NCBI GenBank assembly: GCA_934593275.1
Contig: CAKTQE010000010.1
Span: 1-49,160, forward strand
Reading direction: 5' to 3'
DNA length: 49,160 bases
Source: an uncultured Oscillospiraceae bacterium
GTDB lineage: Bacteria > Bacillota > Clostridia > Oscillospirales > Oscillospiraceae
The translations under genes were made by a program, and so were the position numbers. Below, in pieces: positions 22,751 to 31,084 of the stretch (position 1 is the first letter of the stretch; every line of letters starts with the position of its first letter). A model generated the notes under the pieces. That model did not search any database. It was not told where the DNA came from and was given only the letters and a program-made list of their open reading frames with translations.

Positions 22751-23800
22751 ATGAAGCCCAATACCCTGCCCACCTGTCTGCCGGAATTGCTGGAGGGGTG
22801 GTATGAAGAACACAAACGCGCCCTTCCCTGGCGGCAGGACCGGCAGCCTTATCACATCTGGGTGTCGGAAATCATGTTGCAGCAGACCCGTGTAGAGGCG
22901 GTAAAGGGCTACTATACCCGGTTTTTGCAGCGGCTTCCGGATATTGAAGCCCTGGCCCATTGCGATGACCAGCAGCTGCACAAACTCTGGGAGGGGCTGG
23001 GGTACTACAGCCGGGTGCGGAACCTGAAAAAGGCCGCACAAACCATTATGGACGTCTACGGCGGCAGCTTTCCCAAAACCCATGCCGAAATTCTGGCCCT
23101 GCCCGGTATTGGCCCTTACACCGCCGGGGCCATCTGCTCCATTGCCTATGATTTGCCTACCCCGGCGGTGGATGGGAATGTGCTGCGGCTGGTCTCCCGG
23201 CTGTGGAATGACGAGACCCCCATTGACACCCCCGCCATGAAGAACCGGGTCACAGAGGCACTGGCCGCCATCTACCCCCCAAAAGCCGGACTTTTTACCC
23301 AGGCCCTTATGGAACTGGGGGCCACGGTCTGCGGCCCGGACCGGCTTCCGGACTGTGGCGGCTGTCCCTGCAAGGACATCTGTCTGGGCCATGGCCAGGG
23401 ACACCCGGAGGAGCTTCCCAAGAAAAGCCCCAAGCGGGAAAAGCGATTGGAGGAGAAAACCGTCTTTATTTTGGAGTGCCAGGGCCGCTATGCCCTGGGC
23501 CGCCGGGAGGACAAGGGCCTTTTGGCGGGGCTATGGGAATTCCCCAATGTAGAAGGCTCTCTCTCCCCACAGCAGGCCCTGGAACAGCTGGAAGCGTGGA
23601 ACCTACAGCCCCGGGATTTGGAGAAAATCACAAATCGCAAGCATGTATTTACCCATATCATCTGGCAGATGCAGGGGGTATACGCCAGAGTGGAGTACCC
23701 CTGGGAGGAATTCACCTGGATGACCCCCGAAGAAATTGAAGAACAGGCGGCACTGCCCACGGCCTTTCGCCTGTTCTGGGAGGAATGTGACCATGTTTGA
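22751..23800 (+). CDS. mutY: A/G-specific adenine DNA glycosylase
   Basis: A 349-residue MutY. It removes adenine mispaired with 8-oxoguanine. The HhH-GPD fold covers 1-215: catalytic E40 (SEIMLQQT), helix-hairpin-helix 'LPGIGPYTAGAI' (117-128) and catalytic D141 (AVDGNV). The [4Fe-4S] cluster Cys are C194, C202, C205 and C211, with a seven-residue first gap that is common in clostridia. A NUDIX-like 8-oxoG recognition domain follows (about 235-349). ATG at 22751 has AGAGAGG. It overlaps the PHP phosphatase gene by eight bases, so the two are co-transcribed. Confidence 0.95.
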   Translation: MKPNTLPTCLPELLEGWYEEHKRALPWRQDRQPYHIWVSEIMLQQTRVEAVKGYYTRFLQRLPDIEALAHCDDQQLHKLWEGLGYYSRVRNLKKAAQTIMDVYGGSFPKTHAEILALPGIGPYTAGAICSIAYDLPTPAVDGNVLRLVSRLWNDETPIDTPAMKNRVTEALAAIYPPKAGLFTQALMELGATVCGPDRLPDCGGCPCKDICLGHGQGHPEELPKKSPKREKRLEEKTVFILECQGRYALGRREDKGLLAGLWEFPNVEGSLSPQQALEQLEAWNLQPRDLEKITNRKHVFTHIIWQMQGVYARVEYPWEEFTWMTPEEIEEQAALPTAFRLFWEECDHV

Positions 23801-24581
23801 CTATCATATGCACTCCATCGTCTCCTTTGACGGCCACGACGCAGGCCGGGTGCTGGCCCAGGCCGCCGCGGACCGGGGGCTGAAAGAGATCTGTTTTACA
23901 GACCACGTGGATTTTGACCCCCTGGCCCCGGTGCAGACCATGATGTTTGATGTCAACACCTACAACCGGGAGTATGAGGGCCTGGAAATCCCTGGGTTGA
24001 AAATTCGCCGGGGCATGGAGTTTGGGCTGACAGAGGGAAACCAGTCTCTTTTATTGCAGCGGCTCAGCCAGCGGCACTATGACTATGTTTTGGGCAGCAT
24101 CCATTTTGTTGACGGCATTGACGTGTATTTTAAGGAATACTGGCAGGATAAAATTCCCTTTGATGCCCAGCGGCGGTTTTTGGAGACCACTCTGCGGCAG
24201 GTTCAGGAGCATCAGGATTTTGACGTACTGGCCCACCTGACCTTTTTAATGAAGTCCCCCTACAATCCCGTCCGCGCCCCTCTGTCTTTTGATGCCCACC
24301 GGGAGGTGCTGGATGAAATACTGCGGACCCTGGCCCAAAAGGGCAAGGGCCTGGAAATGAACACCAGCGGCGTGGACCGCAGTGTGGGATTTTTGCCCAC
24401 CATTGACTTTTTCCGGCGTTTTAAAGAACTGGGAGGTCAGATCGTCACCGTGGGTTCCGATGCCCACCGGGCAGACCGGGTGGGGCAGTATTGCGGCGAT
24501 GCCGCCAAAATGCTGGGAGAGATTTTCGGCTATGTCTGCACATTCCAGGACCGCACCCCCATCTTTCACAAAATGCGATAA
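23793..24581 (+). CDS. PHP-domain histidinol-phosphatase family protein
   Basis: A 262-residue PHP phosphoesterase. Metal residues are visible along the barrel: 'DYHMHS' (start), 'FTDHVDF', 'GMEFGL', 'GSIHFVDG', 'LAHLTFL' and 'GSDAH'. The HisJ-type enzyme removes phosphate from L-histidinol phosphate, but no his genes are nearby, so another phosphate ester is possible. The ATG at 23793 is chosen because GGGAGGA precedes it at nine bases and it gives the DYHMHS start typical of the family. It overlaps mutY by eight bases. Confidence 0.85.
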   Translation: MFDYHMHSIVSFDGHDAGRVLAQAAADRGLKEICFTDHVDFDPLAPVQTMMFDVNTYNREYEGLEIPGLKIRRGMEFGLTEGNQSLLLQRLSQRHYDYVLGSIHFVDGIDVYFKEYWQDKIPFDAQRRFLETTLRQVQEHQDFDVLAHLTFLMKSPYNPVRAPLSFDAHREVLDEILRTLAQKGKGLEMNTSGVDRSVGFLPTIDFFRRFKELGGQIVTVGSDAHRADRVGQYCGDAAKMLGEIFGYVCTFQDRTPIFHKMR

Positions 24582-24662
24582 TCCGATTTAGGCAAAATTC
24601 ACAAACTGTCCGCCGTGTGTGTCTGTTTGCACACAGCATACATACAGCTTTTCCCTGATTCC

Positions 24663-24691
24663 TTGACAAACAAATTTTTTGAAACTATACT
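24663..24691 (+). promoter_or_regulatory. Promoter of the esterase/ATP-grasp operon
   Basis: TTGACA (24663-24668), 17 bases, TATACT (24686-24691). The ~50-base leader holds a stem CCGGGG/CCCCGG (24706-24721), with an alternative pairing TCCCGGG/CCCGGGA (24704-24710 with 24729-24735) that reaches the edge of the ribosome site. Confidence 0.75.
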
Positions 24692-24745
24692 AATTAGGAA
24701 AATTCCCGGGGCTTTCCCCGGCGGTTTTCCCGGGAGGCCTGTTTT

Positions 24746-25501
24746 ATGGTGATTACTTGGGATTTGACCATCCCCCAGCTCTCCGGCGACCAAAAGCGCC
24801 GGGGCTATGTCTATCTTCCTGATTCCTATGACCGGGAGCCGGAACGCCGGTACCCCGTCATGTACTTTTTTGACGGACACAACGTCTTTTTTGACCAGGA
24901 TGCCACCTACGGCACTTCCTGGGGCATGAACGACTACATGGAGCAAAGCCAAAAGGAACTGATTCTGGTAGGGATCGAATGCAACCGGGAGGGCAACGGA
25001 CGGCTGGAAGAATACGCCCCGTTTCCCTTTGACGCGCCGGAACTGGGCCATGTGAAAAGCAAGGGCAAGCAGTATATGCAGTGGCTGATTAAGGAACTGA
25101 AACCCATGATCGATGGGGAGTTCCGAACCCTGCCGGACCGGAAGAACACGTTGATTGCCGGTTCCTCCATGGGAGGACTCATGGCTCTTTATGCCGTTAC
25201 CGCCTTTAACCAGGTCTTCCAGCGGGCCGCCTGTCTCAGCCCCAGCATCTGGGTGGCCCCAGGGAAAATGCTGGAACTGATTGCCCGGTCCAACATCCGC
25301 CGGGATACCTGCATTTACTTAGACTACGGTGCCAAGGAGATGTTCAACCATCCCGCCAACGCCGAGTCCATTTTCTCCACCAGCCATCTGCTGATGACCA
25401 AGCGGGTGGACCTTACCATGCGCATCGTCCCCGGCGGCACCCACTGCGAGGCCAGTTGGGCCAGACAGGTTCCCATTTTTATGGAGTGCCTGGGGGTATA
25501 A
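24746..25501 (+). CDS. Alpha/beta-hydrolase esterase (esterase-D/Fes-like)
   Basis: A 251-residue putative esterase of the PF00756 type. The oxyanion region is 'MYFFDGHNVFF', the nucleophile elbow 'GSSMGGLMALYA' (Ser near 143), the acid probably in 'LDYGAKE', and the His in 'GTHCEASWARQ'. No signal peptide, so it acts in the cytoplasm. It is the first of a six-gene unit with a second esterase, an ATP-grasp enzyme and an amino-acid ABC importer. A role in opening an imported ester or amide conjugate is inferred from that context. GGGAGG precedes the ATG. Confidence 0.88.
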   Translation: MVITWDLTIPQLSGDQKRRGYVYLPDSYDREPERRYPVMYFFDGHNVFFDQDATYGTSWGMNDYMEQSQKELILVGIECNREGNGRLEEYAPFPFDAPELGHVKSKGKQYMQWLIKELKPMIDGEFRTLPDRKNTLIAGSSMGGLMALYAVTAFNQVFQRAACLSPSIWVAPGKMLELIARSNIRRDTCIYLDYGAKEMFNHPANAESIFSTSHLLMTKRVDLTMRIVPGGTHCEASWARQVPIFMECLGV

Positions 25502-25528
25502 CACATTCTTTAATATGGAGTTGGATTT

Positions 25529-26281
25529 ATGGAAGTACGTACAATCAAGCATTACAGCAACTGTTTAAACCGGGATATGGAGTTTCAGGTTTTTGGTTCC
25601 GGAGGAAAGCCGGTGCTGTTCTTCCCCTGCCAGGGGGGCAGGTTTTTTGACTTTGGGGGGAACAACATGCCCGCTACCTGGTCTTACTGGATTGAAAACG
25701 GCCTGTGTACCGTCTACTGCGCCGACTCCATTGACAATGAAGCCTGGGCGGCTCTGGGCTGTGACAACCGTTGGCGGATTGAAAACCACGAGCGGTGGTA
25801 TCACTACATTGTAGACGAGCTGGTGCCGGAAATCTGCCGGCTCCAGGAGCAGGCCGGTTCCTGGCAGAAAGGCATTATGACTTTCGGCTGCTCCATGGGG
25901 GCCATGCACGCCGCCAACCTCTATTACCGCCGTCCGGACCTGTTTGACCGCTGCTTTGCCATTTCCGGCCTGTACGACAACAAGGAATTCTTTGGCGACT
26001 ACTGTGACGACCTGGTATACAACAACTGCCCGGTACTCTACCTCAATAACATGCCCGCCGACCACCCCTATATGAATCTATACAACAGCCAGAAATCCCT
26101 CATTGTGGTGGGCCAGGGGGCCTGGGAGGATGTGCTTCTGGAATCCACCCGCCGCTTAGACGAGGTGTGCTGCCGGAAAGGCATTCACACAAGGTTTGAA
26201 TACTGGGGGTATGACGTGAACCACGACTGGCCCTGGTGGCACAAAATGGTACAGGTGTATTTACCATGGCTGCTAAGTTAA
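25529..26281 (+). CDS. Second esterase-like alpha/beta hydrolase
   Basis: A 250-residue hydrolase. The nucleophile elbow is 'FGCSMGAMHAAN' (Ser near 119), with a His in 'GYDVNHDWPWW' near the end. It shares the fold with the preceding gene but little sequence, so this is not a recent duplication. Trp- and Tyr-rich surfaces hint at an aromatic or peptide-like substrate, which is speculative. GGAG before the ATG; 27 bases after the first esterase and 33 before the ATP-grasp gene. Confidence 0.8.
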   Translation: MEVRTIKHYSNCLNRDMEFQVFGSGGKPVLFFPCQGGRFFDFGGNNMPATWSYWIENGLCTVYCADSIDNEAWAALGCDNRWRIENHERWYHYIVDELVPEICRLQEQAGSWQKGIMTFGCSMGAMHAANLYYRRPDLFDRCFAISGLYDNKEFFGDYCDDLVYNNCPVLYLNNMPADHPYMNLYNSQKSLIVVGQGAWEDVLLESTRRLDEVCCRKGIHTRFEYWGYDVNHDWPWWHKMVQVYLPWLLS

Positions 26282-26314
26282 AGGCAAATAAACGAGAAAG
26301 AGAGACGATTGCAG

Positions 26315-27505
26315 ATGAAAAACTTTATTTTCATTTCTCCGAATTTCCCCATGACCTACTGGAAATTCTGCGCGGAGCTGAAAAAGAACGGTATGCGTGT
26401 GCTGGGCATCGGTGACAGCCCTTACGAAAATCTGCTGCAGGAGCTGCGGGACAGCCTGGATGAATACTACAAAGTATCCTCCCTGGAAAACTATGACGAG
26501 GTGTTCAAGGCTGTGGCGTTCTTCACCTTTAAATACGGCAAAATCGATTGGCTGGAATCCAACAACGAATACTGGCTCATGCGGGATGCCCGACTGCGGA
26601 CGGAGTTCAACATCACCACCGGACCCAAAATCCCCGATATGCGGAAAATCAAGTATAAGTCGGCCATGAAAGAATACTACTATAAGGCCGGTATCCCCAC
26701 TGCCCGGTATCATTTGGTGGAGGGGCTGGAAGACTGCCTGGAATTTGCCCACACCGTGGGCTACCCGGTGGTGGTCAAGCCCGATGACGGCGTGGGGGCC
26801 AACAACACCTACAAGCTTTCCTCTGACGAGGACCTGTCGTTCTTCCTGGAGCATAAGAATGACGAGGTGTACATCATGGAGGAGTACGTCCGGGGCTATG
26901 TCCAGACCTACGATGCCATTGTAGACTCCAAGGGCCAACCCCTGTTTGAGTCCGGCAATATTACGCCCTTCTCCCTGATGGATACGGTGAATAACAATCT
27001 GGATTCCGTGTACTACCTGGTAAAAGATTTGCCGGAGAATATTCGCTCCGCCGGTCTGCGGACGGTGCGCTCTTTCGGGGTCAAGAGCCGGTTTATCCAC
27101 CTGGAATTCTTTATTCTCTCGGAAGACCAGGAGGGTCTGGGCAAGGCCGGAGACGTGCTGGGCCTGGAAGTCAATATGCGCCCCGCCGGCGGCTACACCC
27201 CGGATATGTACAACTACAGCCAGGAGACGGATGTGTATAAGATTTGGGCGGATATGGTCTGCTTTGATTGTAACACCAAGCCCACGGGCAAGCATCACTT
27301 CTGCGCGTTCTATGGCCGCCGGGACGGCAACCGCTATCGCCTGGACGATTACGAGATCATGATGAAATACGCCGGACATATCGTCATGAATGGCCGCATT
27401 CCCGATGCCCTTTCCGGGGCCATGGCCAATCAGATGTATGTAGGAAACTTCGATACGGAAGACGAAATGAAAGAATTCTACCGGGATTTGTCGGACCGAC
27501 TGTAA
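26315..27505 (+). CDS. ATP-grasp carboxylate-amine/thiol ligase-like protein
   Basis: A 396-residue ATP-grasp enzyme. The N-terminal pre-ATP-grasp domain starts 'FIFISPNFP'; the ATP-binding core has 'GYPVVVKPDDGVGANNTYKL' (near 148-167) and 'YIMEEYVRGYVQTYDAI'; the Mg site is around 'HLEFFIL' and 'LEVNMRPAGG'. The family joins a carboxylate to an amine or similar group through an acyl phosphate. No substrate is identifiable. ATG at 26315 is preferred to a TTG two codons earlier. Its fixed place between two esterases and an amino-acid importer suggests a make-and-break cycle on an amino-acid-derived compound. Confidence 0.85.
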   Translation: MKNFIFISPNFPMTYWKFCAELKKNGMRVLGIGDSPYENLLQELRDSLDEYYKVSSLENYDEVFKAVAFFTFKYGKIDWLESNNEYWLMRDARLRTEFNITTGPKIPDMRKIKYKSAMKEYYYKAGIPTARYHLVEGLEDCLEFAHTVGYPVVVKPDDGVGANNTYKLSSDEDLSFFLEHKNDEVYIMEEYVRGYVQTYDAIVDSKGQPLFESGNITPFSLMDTVNNNLDSVYYLVKDLPENIRSAGLRTVRSFGVKSRFIHLEFFILSEDQEGLGKAGDVLGLEVNMRPAGGYTPDMYNYSQETDVYKIWADMVCFDCNTKPTGKHHFCAFYGRRDGNRYRLDDYEIMMKYAGHIVMNGRIPDALSGAMANQMYVGNFDTEDEMKEFYRDLSDRL

Positions 27506-27520
27506 AAAAGGAGGCATTCT

Positions 27521-28189
27521 TTGAATCAGAGACTGCTGGGAATTCTGCTGGATTCCTTTCCCAAAATTCTGCTGCCGGGCCTGACCATGACCATTCCTTT
27601 GACCGTGATTTCCTTTTCTCTGGCCATGGTCATTGCCGTGGTCACTGCCATGGTGCAGTTTGCTAATGTAAAGATCCTCAAGCACCTTGCCAGGTTTTAT
27701 ATCTGGGTGGTTCGGGGAACCCCACTGCTTGTACAGCTGTATGTGATTTTCTACGGTCTGCCGAACTTAGGCATTCTCCTGCCCCCCTTTCCCTCGGCGG
27801 TGCTGGTGTTTTCCGTCAACGAGGGGGCCTACTGCGCCGAGACCATCCGGGCGGCTCTGGAATCCGTACCCAAGGGGCAGCTGGAAGCGGGGTACTGCGT
27901 GGGTATGAGCTATATGCAGGTCATGGGCCGCATCGTCCTGCCCCAGGCCCTGCGGACGGCTTTTCCCTCTTTGTCCAATAACCTCATCTCCATGGTCAAA
28001 GACACCTCTCTGGCTGCCAATATTACGGTGATGGAAATGTTCATGGTGACCCAGCGCATCGCCTCCCGGTATTATGAGCATCTGGCCCTTTATATCGAGG
28101 TCGCCCTCATCTATCTGCTGTTCTGCACGGTGCTGACCAAGCTGCAAAGCATCGGAGAAAAGAAACTCAATTCTTACGGGGCGGTGTAA
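27521..28189 (+). CDS. Polar amino-acid ABC transporter permease
   Basis: A 222-residue permease of the HisM/GlnP type, starting with TTG at 27521 after AAAGGAGG. It has about five membrane segments and the EAA loop 'EAGYCVGMSYMQVMGRIVLPQA' that docks with the ATPase, plus 'VRGTPLLVQLY' typical of polar amino-acid importers. It lies 15 bases after the ATP-grasp gene and 3 before the ATPase gene. Likely forms a homodimer. Confidence 0.93.
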   Translation: MNQRLLGILLDSFPKILLPGLTMTIPLTVISFSLAMVIAVVTAMVQFANVKILKHLARFYIWVVRGTPLLVQLYVIFYGLPNLGILLPPFPSAVLVFSVNEGAYCAETIRAALESVPKGQLEAGYCVGMSYMQVMGRIVLPQALRTAFPSLSNNLISMVKDTSLAANITVMEMFMVTQRIASRYYEHLALYIEVALIYLLFCTVLTKLQSIGEKKLNSYGAV

Positions 28190-28192
28190 GCC

Positions 28193-28936
28193 ATGGCAAT
28201 GCTGGAAATCAAAAATGTACACAAGGCCTTTGACGGCATGGAAGTTCTCAAAGGCGTGAGCCTGGAAGTCAACAAAGGGGACGTGGTGGCCATTCTGGGC
28301 AAAAGCGGTTCCGGAAAAACCACCCTTTTGCGGTGCATCAACTTTCTGGAAACCGCCGACCAGGGGGAACTGGTTTTTGACGGACAGGTATTCCCCCTCC
28401 ATGGGGCCTCCAAGGCAGACATTGCAGGGCTTCGGAAGAAAACCGCCTTTGTGTTCCAGAACTACAATCTGTTCCGGAATAAGACGGCCCTGCAAAACGT
28501 CACCGAGGGGTTGATCGTGGCCCGGAAGATGCCCAAGGCCCAGGCGGAGGACATCGGCATGAAAATGCTCCGGAAAGTGGGCATGGAGGACCGGGCTTCG
28601 TTCTATCCCAATCAGCTTTCCGGCGGTCAGCAGCAGCGGGTGGCCATTGCCCGGGGCCTGGCCACGGACCCGGAAATCATTCTCTTTGACGAGCCTACCT
28701 CTGCTCTTGACCCGGAACTGACGGTGGAGGTACTCTCTGTCATGCGGCAGCTGGCAAAAGAGGGCATGACCATGCTGGTGGTGACCCACGAGATGAATTT
28801 CGCCAGAAATGTCTCTACCAAGGTGGTCTTTATGGAGGACGGGGTGATTCTGGAAGAAAGCACCCCGGAGGAATTTTTTGAACACCCCAAGCAGGAGCGG
28901 TCCCGTGCGTTCCTGCAAACCGTTCTGGAAAAATAG
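28193..28936 (+). CDS. Polar amino-acid ABC transporter ATPase
   Basis: A 247-residue ATPase of the GlnQ/HisP class. Walker A is 'GKSGSGKTT' (36-44), the signature '[16 protein letters not shown]', Walker B '[12 protein letters not shown]', H-switch 'VVTHEM'. Conserved throughout and of usual length. It energises import by the permease encoded just upstream with the binding lipoprotein downstream. Confidence 0.95.
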   Translation: MAMLEIKNVHKAFDGMEVLKGVSLEVNKGDVVAILGKSGSGKTTLLRCINFLETADQGELVFDGQVFPLHGASKADIAGLRKKTAFVFQNYNLFRNKTALQNVTEGLIVARKMPKAQAEDIGMKMLRKVGMEDRASFYPNQLSGGQQQRVAIARGLATDPEIILFDEPTSALDPELTVEVLSVMRQLAKEGMTMLVVTHEMNFARNVSTKVVFMEDGVILEESTPEEFFEHPKQERSRAFLQTVLEK

Positions 28937-28951
28937 GAAGGAGTTCCGATT

Positions 28952-29746
28952 ATGAAAAAAATCATTCGCTGGGCTGCCCTGGCCCTGGCCACTGCGGCTC
29001 TGTTTACCGGCTGCGGCAAGAAAGACGCCGCTGCCGACCGGCTGGAAGCCATTCAAAGCAAGGGCGAGATGGTCATTGCCCTGGAGGGCAACTGGGCACC
29101 CTGGTCTTTCCACGATGACACCGGCACGTTGGTGGGCTATGACGTGGAAGTAGGCAAGGCCATTGCCGAAAAATTAGGGGTCAAAGCCACCTTTGTAGAG
29201 GGCGAGTGGGATGGCCTTTTGGCCGGAGTGGAAGCGGGCCGGTATGACATGGTCATCAACGGCGTGGACATTACCGACAGCCGAAAGCAGTCCTATGACT
29301 TCTCCACCCCCTACGCCTACATCCGCACCGCCCTGGTGACCCGGAAAGACAACGACACCATCCACTCCTTTGAGGACTTAAAGGGCAAGACCACCACCAA
29401 CTCCATTGGCAGCACCTATATGGAACTGGCAGAGCAGTACGGTGCCACCTGCTCCGGAGTAGACACCCTGGATGAAACCATCCAGATGGTCCTCCAGGGC
29501 CGGGCAGATGCCACCCTGAATGCCGACGTCTCTTTCTACGATTACCTGTCCCAGCACCCGGATGCGGATATCCAGATCGTGGCGTTCGCCCCGGATGCCA
29601 ACGAAATCGCCATCCCCATGCAAAAGAGCGACTCCGCCGCCGCCCTGCGGGAGGCCGTCAACAAGGCCATTGAGGACCTGCGCAGTGATGGCACCCTGAC
29701 AGAGCTTTCCAACAAGTACTTTGGCGCGGACATCAGCAGCAAGTAA
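28952..29746 (+). CDS. Amino-acid ABC transporter substrate-binding lipoprotein
   Basis: A 264-residue solute-binding protein of family 3. The lipobox is FTGC (Cys 21); the mature part shows 'GNWAPWSFHDDTGTLVGYDVEVGKAIAEKLG', 'EWDGLLAGVEAGRYDMVINGVDIT' and 'FSTPYAYIRTALV', all family-typical. These proteins bind polar amino acids (Cys, Gln, Arg and relatives); the ligand cannot be read. It is last in the operon and is followed eight bases after its stop by a strong terminator. Confidence 0.95.
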   Translation: MKKIIRWAALALATAALFTGCGKKDAAADRLEAIQSKGEMVIALEGNWAPWSFHDDTGTLVGYDVEVGKAIAEKLGVKATFVEGEWDGLLAGVEAGRYDMVINGVDITDSRKQSYDFSTPYAYIRTALVTRKDNDTIHSFEDLKGKTTTNSIGSTYMELAEQYGATCSGVDTLDETIQMVLQGRADATLNADVSFYDYLSQHPDADIQIVAFAPDANEIAIPMQKSDSAAALREAVNKAIEDLRSDGTLTELSNKYFGADISSK

Positions 29747-29753
29747 AACAACA

Positions 29754-29783
29754 CCCCGGAGACGAAAACTCCGGGGCATTTTT
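29754..29783 (+). terminator. Terminator of the esterase/ATP-grasp/ABC operon
   Basis: CCCCGGAG (29754-29761) pairs with CTCCGGGG (29769-29776), then CATTTTT. Confidence 0.9.
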
Positions 29784-29812
29784 GTCCACCGTCCCTCCAA
29801 TCCGTATGCTGC

Positions 29813-29841
29813 TTGACAGGGACTCTTTGGGCGTTTATAAT
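29813..29841 (+). promoter_or_regulatory. Perfect consensus promoter of the GADGPT microprotein
   Basis: TTGACA (29813-29818), exactly 17 bases, TATAAT (29836-29841), 27 bases before the ATG. Confidence 0.88.
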
Positions 29842-29868
29842 GGTGAAAAAACCTGGGAGGGACACCAT

Positions 29869-30033
29869 ATGAATGCTTTGACCATTGGCATTATTGGAGG
29901 CGCGGACGGCCCCACGGCGATTTTTGTGACGGGTGGGCCGACTGTCTGGGAGACTTTGCTCCTTGCCGCTGTGGGCGTGGCCGTCATTGCGGGCGTGGTG
30001 TTCTTCGTCAGAAAGCACCGGAAAAAGAAATGA
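29869..30033 (+). CDS. 54-residue membrane microprotein with OadB-like GADGPT motif
   Basis: The ATG at 29869 has GGGAGGG eight bases before it. The protein begins MNALTIGIIGGADGPTAIFV, then has one transmembrane helix (about 26-48) and a KHRKKK tail. GxxGGADGPTAIFV is the signature found in the beta subunit of Na+-translocating decarboxylases (OadB/GcdB), which are about 370 residues long with many helices. Here only that segment and one helix exist. It has its own perfect promoter and its own terminator, so it is a deliberate small gene and not a fragment. Function unknown. Confidence 0.7.
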   Translation: MNALTIGIIGGADGPTAIFVTGGPTVWETLLLAAVGVAVIAGVVFFVRKHRKKK

Positions 30034-30035
30034 AA

Positions 30036-30069
30036 AACAGCCGGAGGGAAATGCCCTTCGGCTGTTTTT
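30036..30069 (+). terminator. Terminator of the microprotein gene
   Basis: AACAGCCG (30036-30043) pairs with CGGCTGTT (30059-30066), extended inward by AGGG/CCCT, then TTTTT. Confidence 0.85.
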
Positions 30070-30096
30070 GGTATGATGGGTTTATTCAGAGTTTCC

Positions 30097-31068
30097 TCAG
30101 AGTTTCCCCAGCAACGCCCGGACTTCTTCTTCCTGGGGCATGGCCCGGATGGCACCCTTGCGGGTGGTGACGATGTAGGCGGCGGTGTTGGCAAAATGCA
30201 GCATGTCCCGGCGGCTTTCGGGGGTCAGGTTGTCAAGACCGTGGGTCAGAACATAGTCCAGCACCGAGGCGCAGAAGGTGTCTCCGGCACCGGTGGTTTC
30301 AATGACGCCGCCCAGGGTACAGGCGGGGACGAAGACGGGTTCGGCATCGCCGTAGAAGCTGTAGCTGCCCTCGGCTCCGGCGGTGACGTTCAGCACCCGG
30401 ATATTGGGGTAGGCCTTTTGAAGCATTCCGGCACCCCGGGCGAAATCGGTTTCCCCGGTCATAAATTCCAGTTCGTTGTCCGCGATTTTCAGAATGTGGC
30501 ACTGGCCCAGGCCGTAGGCAATGGCCTTTTTCGCGTCTTCCAGACTGTCCCACAGGGGCGGGCGGAGATTGGGGTCAAAGGAGATCCAGGCCCCGGCCTC
30601 CCGGGCGGTCTGAACGGCCCGGAGGGTTGCCTGTCGGACCCCCTCGTGGGTCATGGACAGGGTGCCAAAATGGAAAATCCGGGTCTTTTTCAGCAGTTCC
30701 AAAGGCAGCTCCTCCTGCCGGAGCATCATATCCGCCCCGGGCTTGCGGTAAAAGGAAAAATCCCGGTCCCCATTGGGGGCGGTCTTTACAAAGGCCAGGG
30801 TGGTGGGGATGCCTTTGTCCATTTGTAGGGCCTGGGTGCTGATGCCGGTGTCTTCCAGCACGCCTTTTAAAAGCCGTCCAAACAGGTCGTCCCCCACCTT
30901 GCCTACAAAGGCGCAGCGTCTGTGAAGCTTTCGCAGCATGGCAAGCACATTACAGGGCGCACCGCCGGGGCAGGCCTCAAAAAGGGTGTTCCCCTGGGCA
31001 GAAACACCGTTTTCCGTAAAATCAATCAGCAGCTCCCCCAGAGCCACCACGTCAAAGGGCTGTTCCAT
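30097..31068 (-). CDS. PfkB-family carbohydrate kinase (fructokinase-like)
   Basis: A 323-residue sugar kinase. N-terminal 'ALGELLIDF' and 'CPGGAPCNVL' (PfkB signature 1), C-terminal 'ETTGAGDTFCASVL' (signature 2 with catalytic Asp). It resembles bacterial fructokinases (ScrK type), phosphorylating a ketose or related sugar with ATP in the cytoplasm; the exact sugar is uncertain. AGGAGG precedes the ATG at 31068. It is last of a minus-strand group (transporter, serine hydrolase, LysR, kinase), 16 bases after lysR. Confidence 0.9.
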   Translation of the reverse strand: MEQPFDVVALGELLIDFTENGVSAQGNTLFEACPGGAPCNVLAMLRKLHRRCAFVGKVGDDLFGRLLKGVLEDTGISTQALQMDKGIPTTLAFVKTAPNGDRDFSFYRKPGADMMLRQEELPLELLKKTRIFHFGTLSMTHEGVRQATLRAVQTAREAGAWISFDPNLRPPLWDSLEDAKKAIAYGLGQCHILKIADNELEFMTGETDFARGAGMLQKAYPNIRVLNVTAGAEGSYSFYGDAEPVFVPACTLGGVIETTGAGDTFCASVLDYVLTHGLDNLTPESRRDMLHFANTAAYIVTTRKGAIRAMPQEEEVRALLGKL

Positions 31069-31084
31069 TGCAAAATTCCTCCTG

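Noticed and set aside
26273..27685. A 470-codon minus-strand frame opposite the ATP-grasp gene
   Set aside because: Antisense to a clear enzyme gene in a tight operon; amino-acid make-up is that of a shadow frame.
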